A stretch of 64,000 nt of DNA from assembly GCA_019095985.1 (NCBI GenBank), contig CM032667.1, forward strand, positions 2,663,874 to 2,727,873, read 5' to 3'. Below the pieces are notes generated by a model. The model did not search any database and was not told the origin of the DNA. It worked only from the letters and a program-made list of their open reading frames with translations. The DNA comes from Streblospio benedicti. Its lineage: Eukaryota; Annelida; Polychaeta; Spionida; Spionidae. Below are positions 61,691-64,000 of the stretch, one piece after another. Each line of letters starts with the position of its first letter. Position 1 is the stretch's first letter. The position numbers and the translations under genes were made by a program.

Positions 61691-62439
61691 TGTGGCCAAG
61701 TATGGTTGATAGACAAGTGCGGCATTGTCACTACTAAATTCTGTTGGTTCATTAACCCCCCGAGTCTAGATGTCGACCAGTCCAGTAAGGCCAAATACAG
61801 TTTGAATTAAGCTGCGCTAGAAACATTAATAACCTTGACTGTTTCCAAGCAGTCCAAATTCATGTTCTGGCGAAAGTTGGGTAGAACGAAATGCTAAAGA
61901 TACAACTCTGGCCAAATATTATATTCTGAACATCTGCTTTTGGTAATTACGTGAGATGAAAAAGAGTGCATACCAGCGTTCGACGCACTACCTGAAAGCC
62001 GCGGTTCGCTTCGCGTCATGGCCTCCGCCATAAAAGCGCAAAAATTTCGACCAGTATGTAAAAGCAGTTGACTGTACCTAGAAAACAAATTTATATACAG
62101 TTTATGTAAGTGCTACAAATTGGAATGAACGTGTAAATGCCTGACGTCAAAAATGGCGGCAGGCAATGTATGGCGGCTTTCCCCATCACACAGCGCTTGG
62201 CAAAGTCTGGCGATGCGGCAAGGGCAACAGTCTGGAGCATAAGTGCTGGGTGGGTGGGGTAGTACCAGCTGAAGTAGGGGAAAGTGCATGCAGAACCACA
62301 GTACAATAATCGAGGTTCAACATTATCAACATAATTACATTGAAAACAGGACCTCGGACTGGAAATGCTTCAATGGCAATAATACAGTTTAAAGTATTTT
62401 TTGAATATATTTGAAATGAGCTCATTTGCTTGCCGCCTC

Positions 62440-63020
62440 ACCGCCGAGGCTCGTCGCCGCAGCGGGCCGGTGCCGTGGACGAGCGGTGAGTGCAGGCGCA
62501 CGCGCCAGCGGCCCCGGCTGTGACAAAGCATGTGCGGCTCCATCACCAGTCCTGACAAAACAGCAGGGCGAGTGCGATGGTCTCTAATGGCCTCGTTCGA
62601 GATGCAAGCGTGGAACGTTTGCCACACGACTAGCTTTGAATGTGTCACAAGTATGGCCTTAATCAGCATCAATGATGAAATGGATCTTCAAAATTGATGA
62701 TATTCTGCAAAAATATATAATGCGGCAAACGTAATGCCTTGTAATAAACCTCATCAAGTGAATGGGTCCAAATAAAATTGTGGAGTTTATGTAAAGCTTC
62801 AGATTCTGTTTATTAACAACCCAAATTTTGCGCCCAGCAGAGTTGAGCGAAAGCTGAGCTGGCGCCCCGCTCACCAGCCCTGCACCGCTCGCGATGCAGC
62901 CCGGTGAGGCGATCTCAAGTGCCGGGCGTCGACGGAGAAGCGGTCCGCTTTGCCGCGGTGGCGGGGCTGCGCAATGCGTAAAACCGCGTTCCCTGCAGGA
63001 GTATTGCACGGGACAGTGCA
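62440..63020 (-). other. Two GC-rich islands with plausible splice borders
   Basis: Minus-strand segments at about 62,990-62,870 (acceptor CCTGCAG, donor GTGAGC) and 62,521-62,445 (acceptor TTGTCACAG, donor GTGAGG) are strongly CpG-rich. I could not choose a frame or name a product. They could be exons or CpG-island sequence near a promoter. Confidence 0.2.
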
Positions 63021-63330
63021 AGTATTAGCTACTTCGAAAATATCGACGATTTCAAGTTAGTGTAGGCAAAATAAAAAATTTCAAGCCGCTGTGTTTTAAC
63101 CAATGTGGTTTGAAGATCAAGTTGACCAGTTAGTTAACACATCTTCCCTTATAAATCAATGAAGTTATTAAGACCAAACAACGAAAAATCTTGTGAATCT
63201 TCTTTGAACTACCGCAACTAATTTTTATATATATTTCTACGTCAGCGGTTTGCGTTACAAAAGCCTACGTGCTCAAACTCCCGCCCACCTGTTCATACGC
63301 GGTGGATGTCGCCTGGCGTCCGCGGCGAGG

Positions 63331-63376
63331 ATGCCGATTTCGAAGTCCGTTCTGAACCCCAGCAAGCCTGAGCCAG
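63331..63376 (+). CDS. Tentative first coding exon of an unknown gene running off the window
   Basis: A GC-rich leader (GCCTGGCGTCCGCGGCGAGG) precedes ATG and MPISKSVLNPSKPEP, ending at a consensus donor GTAAGA in phase 1. This looks like a 5' coding exon under a CpG-rich promoter. No continuation is recognised before 64,000. Confidence 0.3.
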
Positions 63377-64000
63377 GTAAGAGGAAGGTTAACTGGCTGC
63401 CATGGGCGGGCAGTTAATGTATGGTGAGGGCGCCAACTGAAGATGCCAGAGGGGGATTACCAAGAAGGGATACCGCAGCGGGCGTGATGCGAAGTAGAAA
63501 CACACATTGAGGTGTTTATTATATAATTATTTGTAACAATGATGTGCTGGGATGATTGACGCTCGAACTTTAAAAGTATGTTAATTCTAAAATATTTATT
63601 TAACCAGCATTGAATTGGGAAATGAATGTCTCAAACATGAAGCTCAATTATAGCAAGACATCAAATGCCAAATAGACTGGAAACCGATAGTCGATTACAT
63701 TTCCTCAATACGGCTGCCACCAGAGTAGGTGTAGAATGAAAAATCGGTGGTATTAGCACTGCGGTGCGTAGTTAGATTATGTTAAAGGTAATTAATTAAC
63801 TGGGTTTCAAAGCAGCAAAATAAAACATTGCATCGGAATGTAAGTGAGGTCAATCAAGACTGCCTATGTTTGTACGAGATGGCTTCAATAATAATAGTTT
63901 ATTTTAGAGTATCACATTCGTAAAATTCATTTTGATACTTAACAATGTGAATAGAAATACATAATAAAAAAATACATTATTAGTTCAAATGGAACATATT
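63377..64000. other. Right end of window; nothing recognised
   Basis: AT-rich sequence without EGF-like exons, RNA genes or repeats that I can identify. Confidence 0.4.

Overview
This is a stretch of animal nuclear DNA. Short coding exons sit between long AT-rich introns with GT/AG boundaries, and the exons encode secreted multi-EGF proteins. Almost all EGF introns are phase 1. The content (EGF arrays, a VWD/C8 module, an alkylglycerol monooxygenase gene, many short TIR elements, tRNA-like SINEs) fits a marine invertebrate, but I cannot fix the phylum from sequence alone. A 100-N assembly gap lies at 55,776-55,875.

Layout. Gene A (minus, 490 to 7,193, open at the left edge) encodes a signal peptide, a short helical stretch, a cysteine-rich Ly6/uPAR-like region and six EGF domains. 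Gene B (plus, 13,602-15,696) is a complete five-exon, 172-residue secreted protein with three EGF domains and a C-terminal coiled coil. A and B are divergent paralogues. Gene C (plus, 18,210-36,041; 32 exons) and gene D (minus, 37,376-49,851; 20 exons, 985 aa) are convergent paralogues. Both have signal peptide, acidic/coiled-coil exons, a Lys/Ser-rich cationic block and then an EGF array. C has a VWD+C8 module after its third EGF. D has mucin-like Pro/Thr-rich spacers. Gene E (minus, 53,225-54,841) keeps only a D-like 3' end. Four exons of an AGMO (TMEM195)-type gene follow the gap on the plus strand (55,899-57,079), and a decayed copy of the first of them lies at 59,402-59,590.

The main result is this local family of five paralogous secreted EGF proteins. 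Their layout (oligomerising helix, polycationic Lys/Ser block, EGF array, optional VWD/C8 or Pro/Thr-rich segments) looks suited to an extracellular matrix, mucus, adhesive or mineral-associated material. That role is inference. The C array is still changing: a four-exon, about 1.2 kb unit is tandemly duplicated with its introns, and one exon in the first copy has a 1-bp frameshift in this assembly.

The remaining DNA holds several short TIR families in two or more copies (one hAT-like with exact 8-bp target duplications, one with TTAA ends, one with ACCCGC ends), a long hairpin at 50.7-51.3 kb, LINE 3' tails, compound tRNA-like SINEs, microsatellites, and a right-hand part (60-63.4 kb) with GC-rich exon-like islands that I could not identify.
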